From JAXLYE01 sp046351595 (GTDB taxonomy: Bacteria; Myxococcota_A; Polyangia; Palsa-1104; JAEUJZ01): DNA of 64,000 nt. The notes under the pieces were generated by a model. That model worked only from the letters and a program-made list of their open reading frames with translations. It was not told the origin of the DNA and made no database searches. The DNA lies in assembly GCA_046351595.1 (NCBI GenBank), contig JAXLYE010000008.1, forward strand, positions 186,001 to 250,000, given 5' to 3'. The position numbers and the translations under genes are program-made. Numbering within the stretch: position 1 is the stretch's first letter; the number at the start of each line of letters is the position of its first letter. Positions 21,390 through 29,171 of the stretch are shown piece after piece.

Positions 21390-23852
21390 ATGCGCGACCT
21401 CGGCATCTCCCTTTTGGGGGGCGACTTCAACGAGTGGCGCCTGACGCTGATGGCGCCGATGGGCTGGCCCGGCCGGGCGCTGGCGCTGGTCGCCGCAGCG
21501 CTGATCTTCATCCTCGCCTACCGCGCCCTGCGCGGCGATACGCGGCGACGGCGCGGGCTGCTGCTCGGGCTGCGCGCCGGCGGCCTCCTGGCGGTGCTGA
21601 TCCTGGTCTTCCAGCCGGCGCTGCAGCTGCGCAACGTCACGCGCCAGCCCAACCACATCGCGGTCCTGGTCGACACCTCCGAGTCCATGCGCGTCAGCGA
21701 GCGCGGCGACGGCGAGACCCGCGCGTCTCGGGTCGCGGCGCTGCTCAGCCGCGATCGCGGCGTCATCACCAGCTGGCAGGAGCAGCACAAGATCGACTTC
21801 TTCACCTTCGGCGATCGCGTGCAGCCCTCGACCCTGGAGGCCGTCACCAAGAGCGGCGGTCCCGAGGCCCGCGCCGACGCCACGCGCATCCGCGACGCCC
21901 TCGCCGCGGTGCGCCAGCGCTACGAGGGCCGCGACCTCGCCGGCGTGGTCCTGCTCTCCGATGGCCTCGACAACGGCCGCCTCGCCGCCGCGCTCGAGCG
22001 CAGCGCCGACACCAGCAAGCCCAGCGCCCAGGCCCTCGACGCCGACACCCTGGACTTCTTGCGCACGCTCGACGCGCCCGTGCACACCGTCGCCATGGCC
22101 CGCAGCGGCCTGCGCGATCTGGCGATCACCCGCGTCTTCGCCGACCAGTTCGCGTTCGCCCGCACCCCCGTCGAGGTCGAGGCCCGCCTGGTGGTGCTCG
22201 GCGCCGAGGAGGCGGGCTGGCACGGGCGGCACGTGCCGCTGACCCTCAAGCGCGACGGCGTGCCCGTGCTGGCCGTCGACGTCGAGCTCCAGCCCGGCCA
22301 GCGCGAGTACCGCGTCGTCTTCCCCTTCACCCCCGAGCGCGTCGGCAAGTACCTGTACGAGATCAGCGCGCCGCCGCTGCCCGGTGAGGCCATCGCCGAG
22401 AACAACCGCCGCTCGTTCGTGCTCAAGGTCGTGCGCGACAAGATCCGCGTCGTCCACGTCGCCGGCCGCCCGAGCTGGGACGCGCGCTTTCTGCGCGGGC
22501 TGCTCAAGCACGACCCGAACATCGACCTGGTCGCCTTCTTCATCCTGCGCTCGCCCTACAACCTCGACGCCGCGCCGCCCGAGGAAACCTCGCTGATCCC
22601 CTTCCCCTGCGAGGAGCTGTTCCAGGAGCAGCTGCGCAGCTTCGACCTCGTCATCCTGCAGAACTTCAACTACAACGCCTACTGCGGCCAGTTCCTGCAG
22701 CCCGCCATCGTGCCCTTTGTCACCGACGGCGGCTCGGTCGCGATGATCGGCGGCGACCTGTCCTTCTCGTCCGGCGGCTACTACGGCTCCGAGCTCGCGC
22801 AGATCCTGCCCGTGGTCCTGTCCTCCGACGAGGGCTCGGCCGGCTCGCCGCAGCTCATCGATCCCGATCCGTTCCAGCCGCGCCTGACCCCGGCGGGCAA
22901 GAGCCACGTCGTCACCGCGCTGCGCCTGGACGTCAAGGAGAACGCCGCGCGCTGGGAGGCGCTGCCGCCGCTGGAGGGCCTGAATTTGGTCGCGCGCGCG
23001 CGCCCGCAGGCGACGGTCCTGCTCAGCCACCCGCGCCTCAAGGACGGCGACGGCAACCCGATGCCGGTGCTCACCGTCGCGGAGTTCGGCAAGGGGCGGA
23101 CCCTGTCGCTGCAGGCCGACAGCTCGTGGCGCTGGGGCTTCGGCGCGGTCTCGGCCAAGGCCAGCGCCAGCGAGTCCGAGAGCGACGCCCGCGGCTCCTC
23201 GTACCAGCGCTTCTGGGAGCAGGCGATCCGCTGGCTCATCCGCGATCCCTCGCTGCGCCTCTTGCGCGTCGAGCCGACCGACAGCGAGTACCGCCGCGAC
23301 CAGGCGGTGCGCGTCGAGCTGCGGGCCCTGGGACCCGACTACCAGCCGGCCCCGCGCGCCGAGATCACGGTGTCGCTGAGCCGCATCGGCGAGCCGCTGC
23401 CCGGCCCCGAGCCCGGCGCCCGCGGCGAGCGCACGGGCCTTGCCCCGCAGGCGCTGACGCGCACCGTGCGCACCGACGAGGACGGCGCCGCATCGGTCGA
23501 GTGGACGAGCCTGCCCCCGGGCGGCTACCGCGTCGTCGCGCGCGCCGTGCTCTCGGGCCGACCCGCCGACGACAGCGAGGTGTTCCTGGTGCGCGGCGCC
23601 GACAAGGAGATGGAGATCCCCGAGGCCCCCGAGGCGAGCATGCGCCTGCTCAAGCTGCTCAGCGAGGCCACCTCGGGCGAGGCGCGCGCCTACGGCGACG
23701 GGCTGTCCGGCCTGCGCTTCCACCCGCCGCACGTCGTCCACGTCAACCAGCACCGCGACGTCGAGCTGTGGCACAACCTCGGCGTGCTGATCCTGGCGGC
23801 GGCCTGCTTCGCCCTGAACTGGGTCCTGCGCCGCCGCTGGGGTTATGCGTAG
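21390..23852 (+). CDS. Membrane protein with VWA domain and amidotransferase-like domain
   Basis: An 820-residue protein with two N-terminal TM helices (~30-50, ~63-80) and one at the C-terminus (LGVLILAAACFALNWVL). A VWA domain at ~90-240 has an intact metal site (DTSES, LLSDGLDNG). Residues ~350-560 form a class-I glutamine-amidotransferase-like region (VVHVAGRPSWDARFLRG, then SVAMIGGDLSF). Beta-sandwich domains link the parts. This matches proteins encoded with DUF4159, MoxR and DUF58 genes in many Gram-negatives; only the DUF4159 partner is here. The role is unknown, probably an envelope complex assembled by a MoxR ATPase encoded elsewhere. Confidence 0.85.
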   Translation: MRDLGISLLGGDFNEWRLTLMAPMGWPGRALALVAAALIFILAYRALRGDTRRRRGLLLGLRAGGLLAVLILVFQPALQLRNVTRQPNHIAVLVDTSESMRVSERGDGETRASRVAALLSRDRGVITSWQEQHKIDFFTFGDRVQPSTLEAVTKSGGPEARADATRIRDALAAVRQRYEGRDLAGVVLLSDGLDNGRLAAALERSADTSKPSAQALDADTLDFLRTLDAPVHTVAMARSGLRDLAITRVFADQFAFARTPVEVEARLVVLGAEEAGWHGRHVPLTLKRDGVPVLAVDVELQPGQREYRVVFPFTPERVGKYLYEISAPPLPGEAIAENNRRSFVLKVVRDKIRVVHVAGRPSWDARFLRGLLKHDPNIDLVAFFILRSPYNLDAAPPEETSLIPFPCEELFQEQLRSFDLVILQNFNYNAYCGQFLQPAIVPFVTDGGSVAMIGGDLSFSSGGYYGSELAQILPVVLSSDEGSAGSPQLIDPDPFQPRLTPAGKSHVVTALRLDVKENAARWEALPPLEGLNLVARARPQATVLLSHPRLKDGDGNPMPVLTVAEFGKGRTLSLQADSSWRWGFGAVSAKASASESESDARGSSYQRFWEQAIRWLIRDPSLRLLRVEPTDSEYRRDQAVRVELRALGPDYQPAPRAEITVSLSRIGEPLPGPEPGARGERTGLAPQALTRTVRTDEDGAASVEWTSLPPGGYRVVARAVLSGRPADDSEVFLVRGADKEMEIPEAPEASMRLLKLLSEATSGEARAYGDGLSGLRFHPPHVVHVNQHRDVELWHNLGVLILAAACFALNWVLRRRWGYA

Positions 23853-23860
23853 CGCTACGC
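23847..23860. terminator. 14-bp perfect palindrome shared by two convergent stop codons
   Basis: GCGTAGCGCTACGC contains the TAG of the VWA gene and, on the other strand, the TAG of the CinA-like gene, only two bases apart. It may help end transcription in both directions, or be incidental. Confidence 0.3.
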
Positions 23861-24598
23861 CGGCTGCTGCGCGAGGTGGGCGGGGCCCAGGAGGGCGGTG
23901 AGGGCGGCGGCGGCCTGCTCGACGCGGGCGGGGTCCTTGCCCTCGAGGGTGAGCTTGACGCGGTGGCCGTCCTCGGCGGGCTGCCAGCGCGGGTAGCTGC
24001 CGAGCGCCACGTCGGGGAACTCGGCGGCGACCGCGTCCAGGTGCTGCGCGATCAGGCCCTCCTCGCTGACCGAGTAGACGAGGCGCAGGTGGAACGGCTG
24101 CTCGCGGAAGCTCTCGCGGATGGCCAGGAACTTGCGTCGGAAAATCTCGGGGATGCCGGGCAGGATGTAGACGTTGCGTGCCCGCAGCACCGGCCACGTC
24201 AGCTGATCCGACTCGACGAGCTGCGCGCCCTCAGGCACATCGGCCATGCGCAGGTTGCGCTCGACCACCGCGAGGCCCTGCGCGCCATAGTAGCTGCGCA
24301 GCATCTCCTCGAGCCGCGGGTGGCGCACCACGGGCACGCCGAAGGCCGCGGCGACGCCGACGATGGTCACGTCGTCGTGCGTCGGGCCGACGCCGCCCGA
24401 GGTGAAGACGTGATCGTTGCGCGCCGCGGTGCGCCGCACCGCCTCGGCGATGGCCGCGGCCTCGTCGGCGACGACCACGATCTCGGCCAGGCGCACGCCC
24501 AGCCCGCGCAGCTCGCCGATGAGGAACGGCGTATTGGTGTCCGTCACCTTGCCCGAAAGGATCTCGTCGCCGATGACGACCAGTGCGGCGGTAGCCAT
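23855..24598 (-). CDS. CinA/MoaB-type molybdopterin-binding domain protein
   Basis: A 247-residue protein with the MoCF (MoaB/Mog/CinA N-terminal) fold: GDEILSGKVTDTNTPFL, FTSGGVGPTHDD and VYILPGIPEIF. The last ~80 residues resemble the CinA middle domain; the CinA nicotinamide-deamidase domain is absent. Stand-alone proteins of this kind have been linked to ADP-ribose or nucleotide hydrolysis or to molybdopterin handling; which applies here is unknown. It is divergent from the dihydropyrimidinase gene. Confidence 0.87.
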   Translation of the reverse strand: MATAALVVIGDEILSGKVTDTNTPFLIGELRGLGVRLAEIVVVADEAAAIAEAVRRTAARNDHVFTSGGVGPTHDDVTIVGVAAAFGVPVVRHPRLEEMLRSYYGAQGLAVVERNLRMADVPEGAQLVESDQLTWPVLRARNVYILPGIPEIFRRKFLAIRESFREQPFHLRLVYSVSEEGLIAQHLDAVAAEFPDVALGSYPRWQPAEDGHRVKLTLEGKDPARVEQAAAALTALLGPAHLAQQPA

Positions 24599-24667
24599 GC
24601 GCCGAGCATACCAGCCCGTCGGCCTCGGGATCCATGCGCGCGGACGCGAACGTGCGACGGGAAGCCT

Positions 24668-24681
24668 TAGGGACCTCCCTA
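24668..24681. promoter_or_regulatory. Operator-like dyad in the divergent CinA-like/hydA spacer
   Basis: TAGGGA-CC-TCCCTA, a perfect 6-2-6 inverted repeat about 100 bases before hydA and 70 before the CinA-like start. Its position suits a repressor acting on one or both genes. Confidence 0.4.
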
Positions 24682-24781
24682 GGACTTCCCTCGCTGCGCC
24701 GGCTGCGCTAGCGTGGCCGCGCAGGTGCGCAGAGGCGCGCGCGCCGCCGCTTCAAGAAACCCCGGCCCCGTCGGAGAAAAC

Positions 24782-26188
24782 ATGGTCACGCTGATCAAGA
24801 ACGGCACCCTGGTCACCGCGAGCGAAACCTACAAGGCCGATCTGTGGATCGAAGATGCGCGCATCGCGCAGATCTCGGATCCGCGCCTGCGGGATCGCCT
24901 CGTGGCGCCGGGCGGCGACGTGCGCCAGATCGACGCCGCCGGCTGCTACGTGTTCCCGGGCGGCATCGACGCCCACACCCACCTCGACATGCCGTTCGGC
25001 GGCACCACCTCGTCGGACGACTTCACCACCGGGACCCGCGCCGCGGCGCACGGCGGCACCACCACGATCATCGACTTCGCCATCCAGCAGAGGGGCAGCA
25101 CGCTGCAGCAGGCCCTCGACACCTGGCACAACAAGGCCGCCAGCAAGGCCTGCATCGACTACGGCTTCCACATGATCGCCACCGACGCGCCGCACTCGGT
25201 CCTCGACGAGATGGGCTCGCTGGTGCGCGAGGGCGTCACCAGCTTCAAGCTGTTCATGGCCTACCCCGGCGTGCTGATGCTCGACGACCAGTCGATCTTC
25301 CGGTGCATGCTGCGCGCCGGCGAGATCGGCGCCCTCATCTGCATGCACGCCGAGACCGGGCTGCCCATCGACGTGCTGGTCGAGCGCGCGCTCGCCGCCG
25401 GCCACACCGCGCCGATCTACCACGCGCTCACCCGCCCCGAGGTCGCCGAGGCCACGGGCACCGAGCGCGCGATCGCGCTGGCCGAGATGGCCAAGGTCCC
25501 CGTCTACATCGTGCACCTGTCCGCGCAGCGCGCGCTCGAGCGCGTCATGGAGGCGCGCGACCGCGGCCTTGCGGCCTACGCCGAGACCTGCCCGCAGTAC
25601 CTGTTCCTCGACGAGGACGCGCTGCGCGGCACGCCGACCGATCCGTTCGAGGGCGCCAAGTACGTGTGCACGCCGCCGCTGCGCCCGCGCCACCACCACG
25701 AGCACCTGTGGCGCGGCCTGCGCAACTACGACCTGCAGGTCGTCTCGACGGATCACTGCCCGTTCTGCATGAAGGATCAGAAGCAGCTCGGGCGCGACAG
25801 CTTCGCCAAGATCCCCAACGGCATGCCCGGCATCGAGACCCGCCTGCACCTCCTTTTCGAGGCGGTGACCGCGGGCAAGATCTCGCTCAACCGCTTCGTC
25901 GAGATCACCTCGACGGCGCCGGCCAAGATCTTCGGCCTGTACCCGCGCAAGGGCACGCTCGCCGTCGGGGCGGACGCGGACGTGGTGGTCTGGGATCCGA
26001 AGAAGGAGCTGCTCCTGTCCAAGGAGAACCTGCACATGCGCGTCGACTACGCCGCCTACCCCGAGAAGATCGTCTACGGCGCGCCCACGCACGTCTTCTC
26101 GCGCGGCGAGCTGGTCGTCGAGAACGACCGCTTCCTCGGCCAGGTCGGCCGCGGCCACTTCCTGCGCCGCAGCACCTTCAGCTTGTAG
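24782..26188 (+). CDS. hydA: Dihydropyrimidinase / D-hydantoinase
   Basis: A 468-residue cyclic amidohydrolase that opens 5,6-dihydropyrimidines (reductive uracil/thymine breakdown) or hydantoins. The dinuclear metal site is visible: GGIDAHTHLDMPFGG, the carboxylated-lysine segment SFKLFMAYPG, MHAETG, VHLSAQRA and STDHCPF. The C-terminus carries the usual SFAKIPNGMPGIETRL. The start is ATG at 24782, five bases after GGAG. Length is normal. No dihydropyrimidine dehydrogenase or beta-ureidopropionase is nearby, so the pathway partners are elsewhere. Confidence 0.93.
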   Translation: MVTLIKNGTLVTASETYKADLWIEDARIAQISDPRLRDRLVAPGGDVRQIDAAGCYVFPGGIDAHTHLDMPFGGTTSSDDFTTGTRAAAHGGTTTIIDFAIQQRGSTLQQALDTWHNKAASKACIDYGFHMIATDAPHSVLDEMGSLVREGVTSFKLFMAYPGVLMLDDQSIFRCMLRAGEIGALICMHAETGLPIDVLVERALAAGHTAPIYHALTRPEVAEATGTERAIALAEMAKVPVYIVHLSAQRALERVMEARDRGLAAYAETCPQYLFLDEDALRGTPTDPFEGAKYVCTPPLRPRHHHEHLWRGLRNYDLQVVSTDHCPFCMKDQKQLGRDSFAKIPNGMPGIETRLHLLFEAVTAGKISLNRFVEITSTAPAKIFGLYPRKGTLAVGADADVVVWDPKKELLLSKENLHMRVDYAAYPEKIVYGAPTHVFSRGELVVENDRFLGQVGRGHFLRRSTFSL

Positions 26189-26258
26189 CCGCCGCCGGGC
26201 CGCGCGCGCCGGGCCGCATGGTCCGGTGATTACGGTTGAGGCTGATGTAACTCCGCAG

Positions 26259-26273
26259 AATTCCTGCGGAATT
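26259..26273. promoter_or_regulatory. AATTCC-TGC-GGAATT dyad before the transglutaminase gene
   Basis: A perfect 6-3-6 inverted repeat immediately upstream of a TTGACA hexamer, well placed for an activator or repressor. The same half-sites with a 10-base spacer occur at 53362-53383. Confidence 0.4.
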
Positions 26274-26275
26274 TG

Positions 26276-26304
26276 TTGACATCGGGGGGTCGCTTAAATA
26301 GGTT
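26276..26304 (+). promoter_or_regulatory. Candidate promoter of the transglutaminase lipoprotein gene
   Basis: TTGACA at 26276-26281 is a perfect -35 hexamer; 17 bases later TAGGTT could act as a weak -10. A GC-rich hairpin (TGGGGG/CCCCCA) and a strong AGGAGG ribosome-binding site follow before the ATG at 26357, suggesting high expression. Confidence 0.45.
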
Positions 26305-26356
26305 CCGCGCAGCTGGGGGGGACACCCCCACCCATTGGACTTAGGAGGAACCTTCA

Positions 26357-27826
26357 ATGCGCATGACCCTTCGTAGCTTTGGTCTGACGATGCTCACCCT
26401 CGCCGCGGCCTGCGGCGATCCCGACGTGGCCCCGCCCGAGCCGGGGTTTGAGAATGTCGATGAGGCGCTGGCCGAGTTCAACGCCAACCCGCGCGCCTTC
26501 ATGGACGCGCTGCCCAAGAAGGACAGCACCGCCGCCGTCGCCGTCTTCGCCCGCTCCGAGATCGAGAGCAAGACGTACATCGAGGCCAAGAACAAGCTGC
26601 GCGCCGACGCGCCGGCCGACGCCCCGGGCACCAACGACCAGGCCCGCAACCTCGTCGACAGCCTGGTGGTGACCAAGCTCTCGGACATGGGCTCGCAGGG
26701 CCTGAAGTCGGCGTACCTGGCCGAGTCGCCGTGGTCGGATGACTACTGGGGTCTTTACGCCGGCTCGATCGCCAAGCGCTACACCGACCCGAAGTTCCCG
26801 ACGGGCGACGACTGGAAGGCCAACACCGACTACGTCCGCAGCACGCCGCCGGTCAACGCCGACGACCTGTCCCCCGCCGAGAAGTACGACCTCTTGGTCG
26901 GCGACTCGACGATGACCATGACCAAGTTCAACCTCGACACCGGCAAGCCCTACTACATGAGCTACGGCAAGGTCGAGACCTGGATGGGCATCTGTCACGG
27001 CTGGGCGCCGGCCGCCTTCATGGTCTCGCGCCCGCAGAAGACCGTCGAGGCCACCGCCGCCGACGGCCGCACCAAGATCAAGTTCTACCCCTCGGACATG
27101 AAGGCGCTGTCGTCGCTCCTGTGGGCCAACACCAACCCGCGCACGCGCTTCATCGGCGGCCGCTGCAACGTCAAGGATCCGGCCAAGGACACCACCACCG
27201 GCCGCATCAAGGACACCGCCTGCCGCGACACCAACGCCGGCACCTGGCACCTCGCCATCGTCAACCAGATCGGCAAGGCCAAGCGCTCGATGGTCATGGA
27301 CGCGACGTACGACTACGAGGTCTGGAACCAGCCCGTCTACGGCTACAGCTACTCGTACTTCAACCCCAAGACCAACCGCTCGACCTCGGCGCTGGGTGAC
27401 GCGCGCGTCGCCGTCGCCGACTTCGCCGAGGACAAGTTCAAGGCCTACCGCGCCGCCGGCACCACGCACATCGTCGGCATCGCCATGGACGTGAAGTGGG
27501 TCGTCGAGACCTACCCGAGCCACTACGCGCCGGACAGCGCCTCGCGCGACGCCATCTCGGGCGCCCGCTACCTGTACACCCTGGAGCTCGACGCCGACGG
27601 CAACATCATCGGCGGCGAGTGGATGCAGAACGCGCACCCCGACTTCCTGTGGACGCCGCCGGCCGGCACCGAGGCCACCGCGACGGGCGAGTACAACGCC
27701 ACCGGCACCTGGGACGGCAAGACCGCGCTGCCGACGTCGTGGCAGACCACGGCCAAGACCGCGTCGCAGAGCGGCCAGCCGCTGTGGAAGATCGTCAAGC
27801 AGCTCGTCACCGTCTCGCGCATGTAG
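26357..27826 (+). CDS. GP42-like transglutaminase (TGase_elicitor family) lipoprotein
   Basis: A 489-residue exported lipoprotein: signal peptide with lipobox TLAAAC, lipidated Cys19 followed by Gly-Asp. The rest matches the family of Phytophthora GP42/M81D transglutaminase elicitors (PF16683 type): PAEKYD, WMGICHGWAPAAFM, YPSDMKAL, FIGGRCN, TWHLAIVN and YEVWNQPV. The presumed catalytic triad is Cys213, His298 and Asp315. These enzymes form glutamyl-lysine isopeptide bonds between proteins. At the cell surface it could cross-link envelope or prey proteins; that role is inferred. A perfect AGGAGG precedes the ATG. No neighbour suggests a partner. Confidence 0.87.
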   Translation: MRMTLRSFGLTMLTLAAACGDPDVAPPEPGFENVDEALAEFNANPRAFMDALPKKDSTAAVAVFARSEIESKTYIEAKNKLRADAPADAPGTNDQARNLVDSLVVTKLSDMGSQGLKSAYLAESPWSDDYWGLYAGSIAKRYTDPKFPTGDDWKANTDYVRSTPPVNADDLSPAEKYDLLVGDSTMTMTKFNLDTGKPYYMSYGKVETWMGICHGWAPAAFMVSRPQKTVEATAADGRTKIKFYPSDMKALSSLLWANTNPRTRFIGGRCNVKDPAKDTTTGRIKDTACRDTNAGTWHLAIVNQIGKAKRSMVMDATYDYEVWNQPVYGYSYSYFNPKTNRSTSALGDARVAVADFAEDKFKAYRAAGTTHIVGIAMDVKWVVETYPSHYAPDSASRDAISGARYLYTLELDADGNIIGGEWMQNAHPDFLWTPPAGTEATATGEYNATGTWDGKTALPTSWQTTAKTASQSGQPLWKIVKQLVTVSRM

Positions 27827-27913
27827 TCGCTGCCCGCCCGGCTGCCGCCGCCTGAGCGGCACCGGGCGCGGCGAGCATTGCGCCGCCCCCCGGCCTGGTC
27901 GTAGCCTCGGGCC

Positions 27914-28318
27914 ATGCCGCCCTCCCCGCTCCCCTCCCGACTCCTCCACCACGGCTTTGCGCTGGCGCTCGCGCTCCTTTCCTTCGGGGCGCTGGGCAGC
28001 GACGTGTCGCCGTGCGGCGGCTCGCGCCGGCGCCTGCACACCCAGCCGCCGCCGCCGCCCGCGACCGCGACCGTGACCGCGCCCGCGACCACGGCCGCCA
28101 GCGAGCCGTCCGCCGAGCAGCTCCGCGCCTGCTGCCAGCAGTGCGCCGCCGCCGCCACCCGCGATCCGGCCGGCATCGACCTGCGCGTCCAGCCGTGCAG
28201 CCGGTACCGCGGCGCCCGGCCCGACGGCAGCCCCGGCCTCGACGAGCCCTGCGCGGCCCTGCTGAGCGAGCGCAAGCTCACCATCGGCGCCTGCCAGCAG
28301 CAGGCCGCTCCGCAATAA
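27914..28318 (+). CDS. Small exported Cys-rich hypothetical protein
   Basis: A 134-residue reading frame with a plausible signal peptide (FALALALLSFGALG), a Pro/Ala/Thr-rich linker and a C-terminal part with about five cysteines (CCQQC, QPC, EPC, GAC). These might form disulfides in the periplasm. No family is recognised. Good codon bias and the signal sequence support it, but no clear ribosome-binding site is seen. Confidence 0.55.
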   Translation: MPPSPLPSRLLHHGFALALALLSFGALGSDVSPCGGSRRRLHTQPPPPPATATVTAPATTAASEPSAEQLRACCQQCAAAATRDPAGIDLRVQPCSRYRGARPDGSPGLDEPCAALLSERKLTIGACQQQAAPQ

Positions 28319-28409
28319 GCGCCCGCCGTATCGCCTGTAAATCATTCAAGAATTGCTATGTGGATATGTGACCGATGACGCAATCGGTCCTGGTTGCTAT
28401 TCTGTCTTT

Positions 28410-29150
28410 ATGCTTAAAAGACTGATTGAGCGCCTAACTTCCCTGAAGCACACGCTGCGCCGCACCGCCCTGCTCACCGCCGCCGCCACCGCCGCCTGGG
28501 CCGCCGCCGCCGGCTGCGGCACCACCGAGCAGTTCGAGACCCTGGCGCAGCAGACCCTGAAGTACGACCTCATGCTCAACCTGCCGCCGAACGTGCCGCC
28601 GATTCCCTGCGCGTTCGTCAGCTGCGCCAACCTGCCGACCATGCTCGGCCTCGGCGTCAACAGCGGCATCACCGGCGTCTGCGACCAGCAGAGCCAGCTC
28701 TGCGCCGCCGATATCAAGCTCGCGATCCTGTACATCCTCGACTTCCAGAACGATCCGGCGTTCACGCTCGGTATCGCGCAGGGCCAGGCCGACGTCATGC
28801 GCGATATCACCTTCAATTACGGCGTAAGCTCCACGCTGAATATCGATATAAACAAGATCGACGCCTACGTCGGACCCAACGGCATCCGCAGCATCCTCGA
28901 CCCCGGCGTCATCTACATTGGCCAGGTCGGCACCATCGCCAAGATGAGCAGCAACGACAACGCCGGCTCCATCCTGATTCCCGATAACACCCCGGCGCAG
29001 GCGACCGTGGTCCAGGCCATCCGCCACCCCGAGAACCCCTTCAACGTCTTCCTCGTCGCCAACATGCGCTACGTCTCGGGCCAGCCCGTCCCCCAGAACG
29101 GCACCATCCAGGTCAAGCTGACCCCGGTCGTGCAGCTGCTGAAGCGCTGA
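28410..29150 (+). CDS. Hypothetical lipoprotein
   Basis: A 246-residue protein with an N-terminal signal ending AAAAGC, so likely lipidated. The mature part has cysteines in CAFVSCANLP and CDQQSQLC and a beta-rich C-terminus, with no recognised family. The ATG at 28410 is preferred over an upstream TTG because it begins a canonical charged n-region. The DNA just upstream is less GC-rich than average and probably holds the promoter. Confidence 0.72.
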   Translation: MLKRLIERLTSLKHTLRRTALLTAAATAAWAAAAGCGTTEQFETLAQQTLKYDLMLNLPPNVPPIPCAFVSCANLPTMLGLGVNSGITGVCDQQSQLCAADIKLAILYILDFQNDPAFTLGIAQGQADVMRDITFNYGVSSTLNIDINKIDAYVGPNGIRSILDPGVIYIGQVGTIAKMSSNDNAGSILIPDNTPAQATVVQAIRHPENPFNVFLVANMRYVSGQPVPQNGTIQVKLTPVVQLLKR

Positions 29151-29171
29151 CCCCCAGGCTCCTGCCTCCGA

